A stretch of DNA of 64,000 nucleotides from contig JACAXG010000111.1 in the NCBI GenBank assembly GCA_018881555.1, forward strand, positions 1,949,055 to 2,013,054. Direction: 5' to 3'. The first letter of the stretch is position 1; the number at the start of each line of letters is the position of its first letter. This document shows, in pieces, positions 38,492 to 51,041 of the stretch. Made by a program: the position numbers and the translations under genes. The notes under the pieces were generated by a model. It searched no databases. It was not told the DNA's origin and worked only from the letters and a program-made list of their open reading frames with translations. This DNA is from Amblyornis subalaris. Taxonomy: Eukaryota; Chordata; Aves; Passeriformes; Ptilonorhynchidae.

Positions 38492-38956
38492 TTTTCTTGT
38501 GAGGGTGGCTAGGCCCACAGCAGGAAAGGCTGGAGAAGTACGGCCAGCCACATAAGTGACCGAGGAGCCAGCGGGGTCATAGGGCCCTGTTGTAGTGGGC
38601 CATAAAGCCCTGTTATTGTGGGCCAGAGAGCCCAGGGGTTGTGGGCCAAAGAGCCCGGGGGTTGTGTATTGAAAGGCTCCAGGGTCCCAAGTCTTAAATC
38701 TCCCGCTAAGAGGTGGTGATGAGGAAGGTTTCTCCCCTCCAGGCCCTGCAGTGGTATGGTCCCCTGTCAATCTTTGCTTCCTTATATGGTTAAGTTCTAG
38801 CAAGTTCTCCCTCACTCGATGCTCCATTGGCCTTGTCCCCCTGCTCCTCCCCTCGCCTACCCTCATTGGTTTGTGTACTGTTACCCTGCCTTCTGTCCTC
38901 CCTCTTACCCTCATGTTATTGGTCCATGGTGTTCTCTCCACCCCTGTTTGGTTTAG

Positions 38957-38963
38957 TATATAA
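38957..38963 (+). promoter_or_regulatory. TATA box of the LTR
   Basis: TATATAA sits downstream of three ATTGG (CCAAT) boxes and 49 bp before AATAAA (39012-39017), the normal core-promoter and short-R layout of a retroviral LTR. Whether it still drives transcription is unknown. Confidence 0.65.
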
Positions 38964-39011
38964 CCTTGTGCACTCCTGTGCTCTCTGCTCTTCTGCCCTG
39001 GGTCCCCGTGC

Positions 39012-39017
39012 AATAAA
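39012..39017 (+). terminator. Poly(A) signal of the LTR
   Basis: Canonical AATAAA in the R region of the 38498-39265 LTR, placed 49 bp after the TATA box. Confidence 0.7.
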
Positions 39018-39271
39018 CCTGTTGCTAACTCAGAAGAGCTGCCTCCAACTCTTTACTCCTGGCTTAAGGCATGAGTGTGCGAGTACCTGCATGTCCACCT
39101 GCGCTGGTGGGATAGGGTGTCAGCTGCAAACCCCAGGAGACCCCTGAGAGGCAAAGGTGGCATACCTACCTCACTGGTCACCGCACACCGCGCCGAAGCA
39201 CCGCCGGACAGGACTGTTCTCGGGAAAGTTGTGGCATTTATCACCTAGCCGAGCACGCTGCAACATCTTCT

Positions 39272-39772
39272 TACCAGTCTGAATATAAAAAAAGCTTGTA
39301 CAGCTGCTGGTACTCGGCTGAACCCATGTTTTTAGTAATTCAAACTATAATTAGAATCCAAGCATTAGCTTCAAACCAATATTAAATATTAACCTATCCC
39401 TAAGGTACTTCTTATTCATGCATTATGTAGCATTATGTAGCTTCCTATTTTTAGCCCTTAAAAACCTTATTCAACTATTCAAGTCTGTAAAAGTAATAAT
39501 TTTTTGCTATCACATTGATCTGACAACAAGGATAGTAAAGCCAAAACTAAATCTTGATGTGATTAATTTGAAAAATTAATGGAATTGAGAGCTTATGGCA
39601 TTCCTAGTCAGTGAGAAAATCCTGGCATTCTGACATCATGACAATGGAAGATCTCAATAGATAAAAAGTAACATGCATTTCCTTCTCACCATTAAAACAA
39701 AATTTATGCGTTTCTGTTCCCATTATTACAAGATACCAGTGGATATGTATTCAAAGGACAAAAACGTACTGT
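39272..39772. other. Unique AT-rich DNA
   Basis: A short spacer between two LTR-like elements with no recognisable content. It contains a small imperfect tandem GCATTATGTA at about 39420-39440. Confidence 0.5.
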
Positions 39773-40470
39773 GATGGGTTAACGTGGGATAGCAGTCAAA
39801 TGCCCTCTCAGCTTCTCACTCACTTCCACTTTTCAGCAGGATAGGGGCAGAAAATAGGATGAGAAAGCTTGTGGATTGAAATAAAAGTGGGGAGATCACT
39901 TACTAAATTTGGTCTTGGGAAATGAATCTCAGCTTGAGGGAAATCAGATTACATTTATTTCCAATTAAATTTGATTTGAATAACAGTAAATTATTATAAA
40001 CAATAATAAGTTATTATTAATAATATTTTTATTTTCATTTTTTAAAAATGAGATTAAAAAACACCTTGTCTCCTCTCCTTTCTCAGGTCCACCTTCCCTC
40101 CTGCATTCCCAGCTTCTCCACCCACATCCAAAGGGTGAGAGCGAATGATGCATAGGGCATTATGGTAAGTTCATGACTGTTTCTTAGTGTACCCTTTCCT
40201 TTGCTCCAGCCTGGGGTCTTCATAGACTGTGGTTCCTTCAGAAAATATGCAATGGCTCCAGAGTGAGGGTCCCCCACAGGATGCAGTGTGGGTACCTGCT
40301 TCACCATGGACTGTCTGAATCTGCTTGTCTAACCATGGTGTTCTCTCTACTTTTTCTCATTTTATCTCTTTCATCTTGTTTTTCCCCTTCCCTTCACTTG
40401 TCTGGTGTTTTCTGATCTTTCTTGAAAGCGCTTTCAGAGAGGTATCACTAGCTTGGCTGATGAGCTCAAC
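39773..40470 (-). mobile_element. ERVL-type LTR, minus strand, U3 start unresolved
   Basis: Read on minus, the U5 end is ACCCATCACA at 39773. Upstream of it come GTGAGTGAGAAGC, a Ser-like CCACAAGCTTTCTC segment and an AT-rich (ATT)n tract at about 39975-40040. Further upstream are AGAAGCTGGGA (about 40103) and GACCCCAGGCTGGAGCA and CCATGGTGAAGCAG phrases (40205-40310). This order matches, from memory, a long avian LTR whose U3 carries CCCACGCTGGAGCAG-like repeats and ends CAACCCACCACA. The U3 start is not identified. It may reach about 40900. No clear target duplication. Confidence 0.6.
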
Positions 40471-41309
40471 TATGTCCTGTGATGTGTCTGTTGGAGACAG
40501 AATGATAGTGTCTGGAACAGTGCAGCCCCTTGTCCTCTTCCCCCAGGTGCCACCTCTGCAGTCTACACATAGTACACAGATGCTAACACACATTTGCTCC
40601 TGTGTAACATTTCAGAGTGTGTTGCAGTTCACTTTAAACCTGTTCCAAAATTTCCAAGTTTAAAAGCAGGAATAGATACGCTTTCTGCCAAATGTCTAGC
40701 CCTTTGCTCAAATCATACAGGTATATTGAACTCACTCACTCACCCTTAAGTTTGGTATGTGTCTACCTACATTTACTAGAGTTATCTCCAGATCACATCC
40801 TGTGGCCCCCAGCAGAGTAACGGCTGCCTGAGTGAGGACTGCCACTGCTTCAGTCCCTGTGCGTTTTACCTCTTTTTGGGGTCATTTGGTCTGAGACCCT
40901 TCCTTTACTGGTATGGTCCACAATGAGGGGTGTCACTATAGATTACTATCAGGTTCTTTTGAGGAATGGTAGCTGAAAAAGGAATATAACTCACCCTCAG
41001 GAAAGAAGTCTGGACTCTAAGATGGTATGCGATGATTGCGAAGACCAATGTGGTACAGCAACACCTTAATCTTGCTGCTGCTGCTTCCAGTTGTGCCAAG
41101 GGAGGGAGCAGGTTGTAAAATAGCAGATAACTTTGAATAAGGGATACAGCCACAGCACTGAGAGGGATGCATGCCAAAACAGCATTGGAAAACAATGTCC
41201 TGGGTGTAACCAAGTATGTATTCTACCACCATGCTCATCAATAGGTCGTTCACAGGTAGCTGGCTACACACCTAGTCCCTCAGGCTACAAGCTGAGGAGA
41301 GGAAGATCG
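40471..41309. other. Undetermined sequence between two LTR-like pieces
   Basis: The first part may continue the minus-strand LTR U3. No gag, pol or env motif was recognised in any frame. The 3' edge at 41291-41305 is purine-rich (GCTGAGGAGAGGAAG) and could be a polypurine tract preceding the next LTR. Confidence 0.4.
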
Positions 41310-41836
41310 TGTGAGGTGGGGTAGTGTTTCTTATCTCAGCTGTGATAACTTCCCTGGGAAACAGCAGCACCACCCATCTTGAGAGGATTATCTCTGCTAA
41401 TGGCCCATTACCAAACTGGATAAGCACTGATGAATAGAACTCCAGAAATATCCTATGACTCATAGTATTACATCATTTCCATTGTGGGAATCCCTGCCCG
41501 ACGGGAGGTACCACCTAAGAACCACCACATAAAAACGCCTGTGAACTGAGAGAGACCACCACTGGACACCCAGAGGACCACTGGGTACCCAGCGAAGAGG
41601 GCGAACTTCCCACCGTTCAGGACCTTGTACAGAACCACTGCTTGATAAGACTAGCCCTACCACCCTGGTCAATGGGGTATCAGGTTGTACTCTGACCTTG
41701 TGGTTTTAATACAGTTTTGTTTCTGTATCACTGCATTTATAGTAACCTTTCTATAAAAATTGTAACTCTGACTTAAAATCTCTCAAGGTTTGTTTGAGGT
41801 TCTTTCCTCCTGCTGGTTCATGTTCAAACCAGCACA
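41310..41836 (+). mobile_element. Probable ERV LTR, plus strand
   Basis: Begins TGTGAGGTGGGG after a purine-rich stretch and ends AACCAGCACA. A TATA-like CATAAAAA at 41528-41535 is followed by a pyrimidine- and purine-mixed R and a T-rich U5 (TTTTAATACAG near 41705). This architecture is LTR-like, but no target duplication could be matched: left flank AGATCG, right flank CATAAG. It differs from the minus-strand LTR at 39773, so the two are not paired ends of one provirus by sequence. The exact start is uncertain; TGTGATAAC at 41341 is an alternative. Confidence 0.5.
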
Positions 41837-44800
41837 CATAAGAAAGCCAGTCTTTAACAATTAATCAAGATAAAACACTTTCTGGGGTAGGTTTCAAATC
41901 TCTCAGCTTCTGTTGTTGATGCCACTATCTCATGCTTCCATTGCCCTTTCCTTTAACAGATAACTACAGGTTTTATAAGCAGGCCAGCCGAGGAAACAGC
42001 AATGAACATTCTTTTCTAATTCACACAAAACTCGATGTCTTTCTGCAAATGGATCAATTTGTAGGAGATACCTTTAGCTCATGTAGAGTCATCTCTAACA
42101 ATGGGGTATGTAACTGCATGCTGTTTTGCATCAGAATCACTGTGTTCCACCAGTATGTCTTTTGTTCTTGAAGCATCAGAGCAGAGAATTTATTCTGTAA
42201 CTGAAGTTCATTCTTCATAATTCTGAAAGCATGATTTTACTATGAAAGGGGTTATAGTTCCTAGGCTGCAACTTCTAAAGCAAGTTAATGCAGTCCTGAT
42301 AGACAAAGGGGAGCTATGCCAGGGAGGCATAGAGGGTAAATAATCAGAGAACATTCTTAAAAACATTTTTATAGCATGTACAGAATATGTCAAAAACATG
42401 AAGCGGAAGAACCAAGTGATTTCCCATACCATCTGTCAGGCTAGGACAGTCCGTATATCCCAAACCCACAGAAACAGAATTAGATTATTTATTACAACAC
42501 CATTTTTTCTATATCATTTCTGCCACTTTGAGCACACTCAACCATGGAGGAATTTTGTCCTTCTTTGTACGGTATTTATATGTATTCAAGCACTTAATTT
42601 CTGTTCTTTAAGCTCAGACAGAAATCAAGAAACTTATGCTCAAGATTCATATCAATCTTCTTAACCCATAACTGGAGATCAAAGGAGAATGGGAAATATT
42701 TGGTGGTTTTGTCAGATCATCCTATAGTCTAATGAAAAAGAAGATTAATATCAAACTGTCAAGAGGAATTATTTCTTATATTTTTAAAGTGCATTTTATA
42801 ATTTTCATGTTTTGATTTTAAAATATGCTTTTAATAAGAAGGTTTTAGATTCTTTATTGTTTTAGTTATCTGTCTGTTTTTCATTGACATGTTTTATCTT
42901 CCTGCTAATATTTCGCTAGTGGCAAGAAGAGATTGTTTTTGCTAGATTAAGCCACAAAAACAAGCCTGTAAAACCCTAGCATTACAGTTAGAAGAATCAT
43001 TTCTCTAAATCACTAACTGCCTAGAAGTGGTAATTCTAGCTCCTTCACAGATACTCATATCCAGATATGGCATTAACTTTACAATCCAAATCTAAATTCC
43101 AGATGATTATGTGACGTATGATTAATTTTTAATGCAACAACAAAGCTGAACATGTAGGGGAAAAGTAGAGCATGTAGCTTGGTCAAACATGAATTATCTT
43201 TCTTTATAAGAAAGAATAATCCTGAAATGTTTTGCAGTGCTAAAGAAGCACTTGTCATCACATTTACAGAACAACGATTTTATAGAAAGTATTTGTAAAA
43301 AATGGTAAAAGAAATTCTATATGTTGAGGAGTATTGATACCAAGATATTGAGGTAGTTCTTTTAACAGGTATTCCTAAAACAAGCAAGTGCCACCTTCCT
43401 ATTACATTTCTAAATAATCCTATCAGCATCATATCTGAGGGCTGTTTTTTTGTTCATTGTTTTGAATTTTTATCTGTCCACGTAAAGCTATAGCAGCAAC
43501 ATAATTTGGGCTGATATGAGCAGAAAAGATTTGCAGACAGAACTAAGCCCATCTGTTAGACAAACAGGGTAACTTTCTGAGCATAGAGACTTATGTCTGA
43601 AATGATAGCAGTATATTTTACCCAGCTTCTGTTTTAGACCTGAAAAAGAGCTTTTGCATCCCAAGACATGTTCTGGTTTCCTACCCGTATTATTTGCACT
43701 AAGAAAATTAAATTGCCTTTCCCCTCAAACTATTACTTGTGAAGAAGACTGTTTTTCTTCATCAGTTTGGATTTCATAATGTCTTTTTTCCTTCTGCATA
43801 AATTAATGCAATAGATTCTCTCAGGATTTTTAACTACAGAGTATTCATGTCTCTTAGATCTTGACCACATTTACCCTAATCTACATCCAAAACAAAACAG
43901 GTGAGTTTTCAAGGAGTATTTTTTAATTAAATATACAGAAACCTGATCAGACAGGGAAAAAGCATTTACTAAACACTACTTTCTCGTATTTCAGCATATT
44001 TTCTCAAAAATTTCAGCATATTTTTCTTTTTCTTATTGTGTTTTGTTTAGAATAGACAAATAGATGTGTTTTTTTCCTTAGGCAAAATTTAAAACAGAAA
44101 ACATAGAAACAAAACCGAGTGAATTACAGACTGGCACTGGCTGTAGTAGCTGACATGTTGTTGATATAAGGATGGTTAGTGAGTAGTGGACCAGTGAAGG
44201 TTAAAACCTTACAGTAAATCCAACTCCACATCTTTTGTGTGTGGAAAAAACAACAGAGAATTAGAAAATATTCTTCATCATGTTACCAATAGTAGAAAAG
44301 GACAGTGGATCTTCAATTCACCAGCCAACCTGTTTGATGCTCCTCCAGTTTTGCTTTGCCCTCCTTGGCAGGTCTTCGGGCTTTAAAGTGACATTAATGT
44401 GAAGTTGGAAGTTGGGAGCTGTGGCTGTGCTGGTAGGAGCAGGCCCCCTCACAAGTCTCCTTGCCCTATAGCCCCCAAAGGGTGCAGAAAATATTAATTT
44501 GTTTGTGTATTTCTCCTTATGAAGTATAAGACAAATGAAAGAAAGTATTGTAGGGAGCGCTGGATTTGGACAGTGTGAGCATGAATAGATGCAAGTGCCT
44601 CATTATGGTCAGGCTTATGCAGTGCTTGTGGTGTAGCACGGCTAGACTGCACTAATGCACAGGACAGGGATCATTTAGGATACAAGTATCTCAGAAATGG
44701 TTCAGTTCTTTTTATAATGTCCCCTTGGCACCTCATCAAAGCAATGCTTATAAAACTATAAATCTTTTAGCTGTCTTTGCAAAGTACTGCAGTGTTGGCT

Positions 44801-47147
44801 GCTCATCCAGCTGTGGATTTTAGTCTATATTGATTTAGGCTCTGTTACATGAGAGTAAGCTAGATTTCAGACATCCTTTAACCAGGAATGACTGATTTGT
44901 TTAGTATATTATTCAGCTAAATTTTTGGAAAACTTGATTAGTATATAAGTAATCTGATCAGTGAGTTTTATTTGGATAATGATGCTTCTTATGATGCCTC
45001 AGTACTGAATATTGACTAGATTCTTTTTGTGACTGGTTTTTGTGCATAAACCCTTATTCATTATTTCTGTGTTTTTGTAGGTCTGTATGGTTTGCTACTG
45101 CTGAAACCTTTGTATTATTTGCTGGTTTTTGACCTGATGAAAGTCTCTACCCATTCTTTGAATCAATGCTTCTCATACAGTTATTGTATGTCTGCCTATA
45201 TAGAAAAACACCAGAAACAAAGTTATTTATGATTACTCAGAAACATGGACTTAGCAGGCTAGAATATAAAGTATTTTATCGATATAAAATTTGAAGAAAG
45301 CCCAGGTCTTACCAAGATTATGTAGTCTCATTTCATTTTGAGAAAGAGACCACCATGGAATTAATCTGTACCTTTGTAAAGTTATGTTATGTATGCAATA
45401 AATCTTTTTAGAAATTCTGCACTATTGGGAAGATCACATCTTTTCTTTAGAACATCAATAAATATAAAATAAACAAAGATTAACATTAAATATTGAGCTG
45501 GTTTTTACCTTTTTCTTCAGAATTTTTCAAAGATGATTTAGTGTGTATTTACACTTTCAGATATTTCCAGCTGAAAGTGACTGCAAAAAGGTTGTATATG
45601 GAAGGAATTCTTCATGGGTCCATTAATGAAGCCAAAATGAGTTTTCCCACCCAATTTTCCAAAGTGGTTTGGGACCATTTGGGGACAATCAAGACACTCC
45701 TAATGCCTTCGACATACATGCAAACTTACATCATCATTTGAAGTGGTCCCATCCCTCTTTTGTCCTGATTCCTGAGTGTGGACATGAGTGGTCTTCAAAT
45801 CAGAGAGGAAAGACACTTCCTGGAAACAGACCAGGTGAACTAAATGGGAGAGCTAGTATATTAAAGAAACCTAAAGAAAAAAATGTTAAGTTAGGTTATA
45901 AGAGAAATTTCTATCCCTTGATTATTCCAGAGTAAATTCAGCTCATTTAGCTTGACTACATGCTCCTAGGACAGTCTTAATCTCTTTAGTTCCTGCAATA
46001 AATGCGCTTCAGGACTGTTATCCTCTAAGTATAGGATCAACCAAGTCTTTTTCTTGGGAGCAAGGGTAGCATCCATCTGATTTTTTTTCGTTTGAATATC
46101 ACAGGTTTTGTAACCTGTTTGTAACTTTGCTACTTACTTTCCAGAATAGGAAGGGATGGTAAGACTTCTGACATTGTGTGTGCAATAGAGAATGATAAGC
46201 ATGCAGGACCCAGACCCGGCCAAGCCCTCTGTGCCACCACTACAGCAACAGTGTTGCACTGTGTTTACCTTTGACTATGCCTGTTTCTTAACTTCTAAGT
46301 ACTGATTCATTTATACCATGCTTTCAGTACCATTATCTATACTATTTCAGCTGCCTGTAAATAGAGACTCAGTAGAAAGAAACCAAATTATGAATGAGAG
46401 ACAAAGAAAAATGGGCAGAGAGATGCTAGTCTTAAATCTTGCATGTGGTTGATTAGCCTTAAAGTCAGAAAGAAATAATCCATGAATGGCTTTCAACATT
46501 ATCATGTCTTCATTTCTGAAAAGCAAAACTTTATATTTCATACATATCTACAGATTGAACGTTAAGAGTTTTAAATTGAATCATTCAATCAATTTTCTTT
46601 ATTTGAATTTATGTTTCACTTTGACTGCTTTTCTTCAGACTGTTGTTTCTACTCTGCCAGTGACTTCCAATGGCAGAGAAATTTCAGTTTCAGTGACAGT
46701 CCTTCTGCTATGGAAAAAGACAAACCAGGAAAGTTATGTGAAATAAACCCAATTTTTTTCCCAAAACATAGTACCACAATTTGCTGAGGTAAACAGACAA
46801 ACAAAAGTAAAAATTTCTTAAGAATCGAAATTTTCTTGTAATTTTTTTAATCTATTTCATATCAACCTCATGAGATTAACTATTAATAGAATTACAGAGT
46901 AGTATCTACAGGATATCTGATAAAAAGTTGGATACTTTATATGCTATATTGCCTAAATCTGTAAATAAACCTGATCTGTATTATTAAAGTGAATTCATGT
47001 AACTAAAAGGAGTTCACGAAACCCTGTAGCGCTGCAAAGGCCTGCTTTTCAGCTGAAGGATTTCCAGCATCTGTGCTACTGGAATATAGAAAATGCCATG
47101 TCAGAGTTCTGGACTAATGAAAACATTTTTTTGCAGTGATGATAATT
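41837..47147. other. Unique AT-rich DNA
   Basis: Over five kilobases without recognisable gene or mobile element. A slightly GC-richer patch lies at 44340-44490. A short direct repeat (TTTCAGCATATTTT, period 22) occurs at about 43989-44025. Open frames (41932-42171, 42398-42664, 45493-45935) carry no domain. Confidence 0.5.
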
Positions 47148-47305
47148 GCACATTGGAATGGGTTGCTCAGAAAGGCTGTCCAACCTCCATCCTTGGAGGG
47201 CTGCTCTGAGCAATGTGGTCTAAATGCAATATTGATATTGCTGTGAGCAACAGGTTAGACAAGACAAGCTCCTGAGATCCCATCTGAATTATTCTGCAAT
47301 TTTAA
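47148..47305 (+). mobile_element. CR1 LINE, short 3' UTR fragment
   Basis: ATTGGAATGGGTTGCTCAGA at about 47152, CAACCTCCATCCTTGGAGG and the closing GAATTATTCTGCAATTTTAA correspond to the last ~150 bp of CR1. This is a severely 5'-truncated copy, the commonest CR1 form. Confidence 0.75.
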
Positions 47306-48462
47306 GTTGTAAGAGATTATAAAAATTGATTATGCTGTTATGACCTAGGTACAATTCCATCTATAAAACTACTGCTGACAGCTTCATTCTATCTTCTGTA
47401 ATACATGACAAGTTTGGGACTGTGTACTTGTGAAATCAAATAGTTAAAACATGTTTTCTTTTCTAAACAGCCTCTGAGGAAACTTAATTTGAAGAATTTG
47501 GGAGAAGGTTAATTTTCTGTGGAAATTGGTGTTTTGTGGGGGTCTGTCCTTAGAAAATTTTTTCTCCTAATCATTTTTATGACACAGAAAGAGTGTTCAC
47601 CTTCATATTTAATACTAGAAGCAGGTGATTCAGTAATCCTTTAGCCACCAAGGATAACTCTCTTTCAAAAATCATAACTGTTATTAGGGAAAATGCCTAG
47701 TCATTAAAATAATTTAAAATAATTAAAAAAAAAAAGAGATACAGAGAAAGAGAGAGACTTTGCCAAATAACACATGTATAAGACCTTGCCTCATGCTACT
47801 TTTGGCTCTCCAGGCACTGTGACTCTAAAAGTGCATGTGCAAACATTTTGATGGTATCAAAAACTGACAGACCTTAAGATACAAAAGAAAATAAGGAAGA
47901 ATTTTGTATTAAGAAACAAAATAACTGTCTTAAGGTTACTTATTAATAGAAGCTAGTAATGGTGTGGCAAAATGGATGGCAAGTAAGACAGTAGTAAGAA
48001 ATGCAAGCCAAGAAGCTCAGAACTGAGCAGCATTATATATGCTTTGGAAATTGTTGCTTAAAAATCGTTCACAAAAACCTTTTTGCAAAATAAGTTTTTT
48101 TCTTTAAATACATGCCTTTTCAGCCAGAAAAGAGCATAAAATCCTTCCTTTCTCCTATTGGTGAACTGGAAAATAAAAATTATGAGAATTGATAAGCCAC
48201 TCTACAACTTAATAAAGTTCCAGTAAAAAATAAGTTTTATAAAAATAAGAAAGGAAAAGAGCAAATATTAAAAAAAAATCACAGTTAAAGATACCTTTCT
48301 ATCTCATTTGATATTCAGCTATGATTATTTCTTCAAAGAAATTCAGACTGCAGTCTGGTTGTGTTAGAGAAGAATCAGCAGCCAATTGTTTGTGGCAGAA
48401 ATAATAGGGGTGCCAGGTTGTCTGGCCAAATTAAGAAAAAAATAAAGGAAGTGACCCCATGC
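47306..48462. other. Unique AT-rich DNA
   Basis: No gene or repeat family is recognised. A run of about 12 A followed by GAGA units lies at 47727-47758. Confidence 0.5.
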
Positions 48463-48535
48463 CCCCACCCCCCTGCAAAAAAAAACCCCAACCAACCAAC
48501 CAACCAACCAAAAAATCCAACCACAACCACCCAAA
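48463..48535. repeat. A/C-rich tract with (CCAA)n core
   Basis: A CCCCCACCCCCC segment is followed by an A run and about five CCAA units, then AACCACAACCACCC. Almost no G or T on plus. On minus it gives a Gly/Trp/Val-rich frame (48364-48597) that is an artefact. Confidence 0.9.
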
Positions 48536-49582
48536 GAGAGCAAAGGGGAGGGAAACAGAAATAAAGGCTGTTTGTCAGTCTTACTTTTTAATAGCAAAGA
48601 AACACTGGTTTATGTCTTCAGTAGCTGCTTGTGCTTAGTAACCAGGCACCTTCAGCGGGCTATAGAAGTGCAGCAGCTGCCTCATGACAGCACAGTTCTG
48701 GGACAGCAAACTTTTTTTTTTTGAGAGAGCGAAAACCACATTATTACTAGGTGCAAATGTTTTCTTATTGGAGGTTAAGAGCATATTTTACCTGCATGCA
48801 TAATACAGCAGATATACAGCAAGAACCTTAATTCACTCAAGAGGGCTATCCTGCCAAAGACAGAACTAAAATGAAAAGTAGAAATACACTAGCAAATTAA
48901 AATGTCATTAAACCCTCAAACTCTTCTATTTGCTTGCAAGCACTGGGTAGGGTGCATAAGAGTCCAGTGCCCTTAGGCAATCGAGGAGCCACAGAAGAGT
49001 GCCTTCTTCTGTAGGGTGCGGGGTGCAGCTCCCAGGCCTCCGTGCCAGGTATGACTACCTGCAGTGCCCAGCACACGGAGGAAGTGAAAAGCTAGTGTTG
49101 ACCAACAACCTGTTATTTCCTCTCAGGTGTGACCTGTTCCATCTTAACTTGCTGCTGTGATAAACCCCAACTAGCTTCCTTGGAATGGGTTGCATTTTGG
49201 TCTAATATATGTCATGAAAGTCAGTCTGTACCTGTTAAGTGAAAGAGAATCAGTTGCCTGAGGCAATTTCAGATAAATTCTCAGTGCTTATTTGCTGTCT
49301 CAGAATGACTTAATCTCTTAGCTGATGAAATAGATGCCATTCACTTGTGAAGTGAAACAAAATTACTTCCTTGAAAGTGTGCATTTTCACATCCAAGGCA
49401 AATCACAATGTCATAAACCACTCTTTTTAACCTATTAAGGTGTTTGAAGTCATCTATACCCTGACTTGCAAAGAAGCACTGAGAGCGTGGCTTCTAGATA
49501 CACTTAATTGGATATATTTTTGTGTGTATTCCTGTGTGTATAAACATTAGATCAGCACCTACATACCTGCTAGATATACCAT
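48536..49582. other. Unique DNA before an LTR
   Basis: Includes a moderately GC-rich patch at 48945-49090 with no recognised motif. No gene. Confidence 0.5.
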
Positions 49583-50699
49583 TGCTATGGATTAGACAAA
49601 TTAAAATTTTTTCTTTCCTCATCTAGCAGGGAGACAGTGTAGGTGGGGAGGGGCTGGCAGGAAACTAATGAGCGATACTTAAGAATGGAGAAAGTTGTCT
49701 ATCCACCCACATTCCACACTGATCACCCAGAATGGGCGATGCTTAAGGACAAAAGGGATCGCTTGCCGAACCCAGATGCCAGGACAATTTCCCCACTTAA
49801 AGAAACAAGAGCTGGAAATGTTGGTGAGGGAGTTGTTTCCCCAGAGGCTGCAGCTTATCATCGTGAGAGGTGAAGGGGGACTTTTTTAGACTTTGGTGAG
49901 AGGGGGCGGAGGCCGGGCTCACTCTCTTTTCGACTCGGCGTTCAGTGAGCACAGTTGTGTCTGCAGCGAGTGCCGGTTTTGCTCCAGGAACACCGCTACA
50001 CTGCAACACATCTGCCCGCTTGCTCCAGAGCACGGATACACTGTGACGTCTCCATGAGGGTCCTGCTGTGGCACAAGGTGCAGTGTTATGCTGTGGCTGT
50101 CGCTGCCCGGAGCTTCTCGCCTCTGCCATCTCTGCTACCAGCCTGGGTTTCTGCTCCACGTGGGTCAGCGCTGGGATCTGCTTGTCTCTGCTGTTCTTGC
50201 CTTCCTTTGGCCCCTCAGTGGGTGAGATCGAGGTCCATCGCTCCCCAGTCAACCCTGCCTGCCTGCACTGCTTGCTGCCCGCTGCCGAGGTTGATGCAGA
50301 TGAGCTGCTGCCCTGTGAATTCGCACTGGAAGGGATCGCCCCTCTCCCTCTCACCCAAGCTGCCATTGCCACGTGGAGAGGTCTCCGCTCTCACGCCACA
50401 GCGCACCCTGCAGCCACGGGGGAGTCACCGCAGCCTCTCTGCCCCAATACAGAATCGCCCAAGGACAGAGAAAGGACTGTTACTGGGTTTGTCTGTTCTC
50501 TTATTGTTGCCGTTTGTCTGTCTTTATATATATAGATATATAATCCTAGTAAAGAACTGTTATTCTTTTTCCCACATCTTTACCTGAGGGCCCCATAATT
50601 TCTAGGGTATAGTAATTCGGAGGATGAAGGGGGGCCATCCTCTATCCAAGGAAGGTTTCCTGCCTTCCTTGACCGACACCTGTCTTGCAAACTGTGACA
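49583..50699 (+). mobile_element. GC-rich avian ERV LTR, plus strand
   Basis: The right end AACTGTGACA at 50699 and the downstream order are LTR-like: T/A-rich TATATATATAG at about 50525-50536, then AGTAAAGAACTGTTATTC, then a short U5. The core 49890-50480 is markedly GC- and CpG-richer than its surroundings and open on both strands. The left boundary is uncertain. ACCAT at 49578-49582 and 50700-50704 would be a perfect 5 bp target duplication giving a 1117 bp LTR, but a TG at 49638 (TGTAGGTGGGG) is an alternative start. Neighbour at 60489-61565 has a similar length and a similar GACA terminus. Confidence 0.6.
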
Positions 50700-50704
50700 A
50701 CCAT

Positions 50705-51041
50705 ACCTACTGTATGTACCAGAACGATAGATATATTGCAACTAAATATACAACCAAAGATTCAATTCCATCTGAAACAAAGATTATTGTGAAATATTAA
50801 GCATCTTAATACAATTAAGACACCTTGATGTTCTCAAGTAACATCAGGCTAAAAACACAATAGAATTTATCTGAAAATATCCAAGCAGCTAAGTATACTA
50901 TCACTGTAAGGATATTCAGGGTGTTTCCCCACGCTGGAAAACACAGTTGTCATTACATCCCAAAGGATATAGGTATATATACCTAAATATCTTTATCGTC
51001 GTGCTACCACATTCACTAGGATTTACAGTGGACGGAGACAA
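50705..51041. other. AT-rich spacer
   Basis: Separates the LTR from the 3' end of the large minus-strand CR1. Nothing recognised. Confidence 0.5.

Larger units (their letters stand above)
38498..39265 (+). mobile_element. Well-formed avian ERV solo LTR, plus strand
   Basis: Starts TGTGAGGGTGG and ends CTGCAACA, with a near-match 6 bp target duplication (TTTTCT at 38492-38497, TCTTCT at 39266-39271, one mismatch). U3 contains a GGGCC-rich array of short near-repeats (GTGGGCCA-type units at 38590-38665) and three inverted CCAAT boxes (ATTGG at 38826, 38865 and 38918). TATATAA at 38957-38963 is followed by AATAAA at 39012-39017. A 6 bp duplication is typical of ERVK-type integration. No proviral genes adjoin. 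Confidence 0.78.

Noticed and set aside
38468..39013. 181-codon minus-strand open frame
   Set aside because: Antisense to a well-formed plus-strand LTR and driven by its GGGCC-rich units; no protein family recognised.
39773..41836. A single provirus with paired LTRs
   Set aside because: The two ends belong to different LTR types in opposite orientation, and no gag, pol or env motif was found between them.
49955..50587. 210-codon plus-strand open frame, with a 191-codon frame antisense to it
   Set aside because: Both lie in the GC-rich core of an LTR where stops are rare in any frame. Neither shows a domain, and the translation is Ala/Pro/Ser/Leu/Cys-rich as expected from composition.
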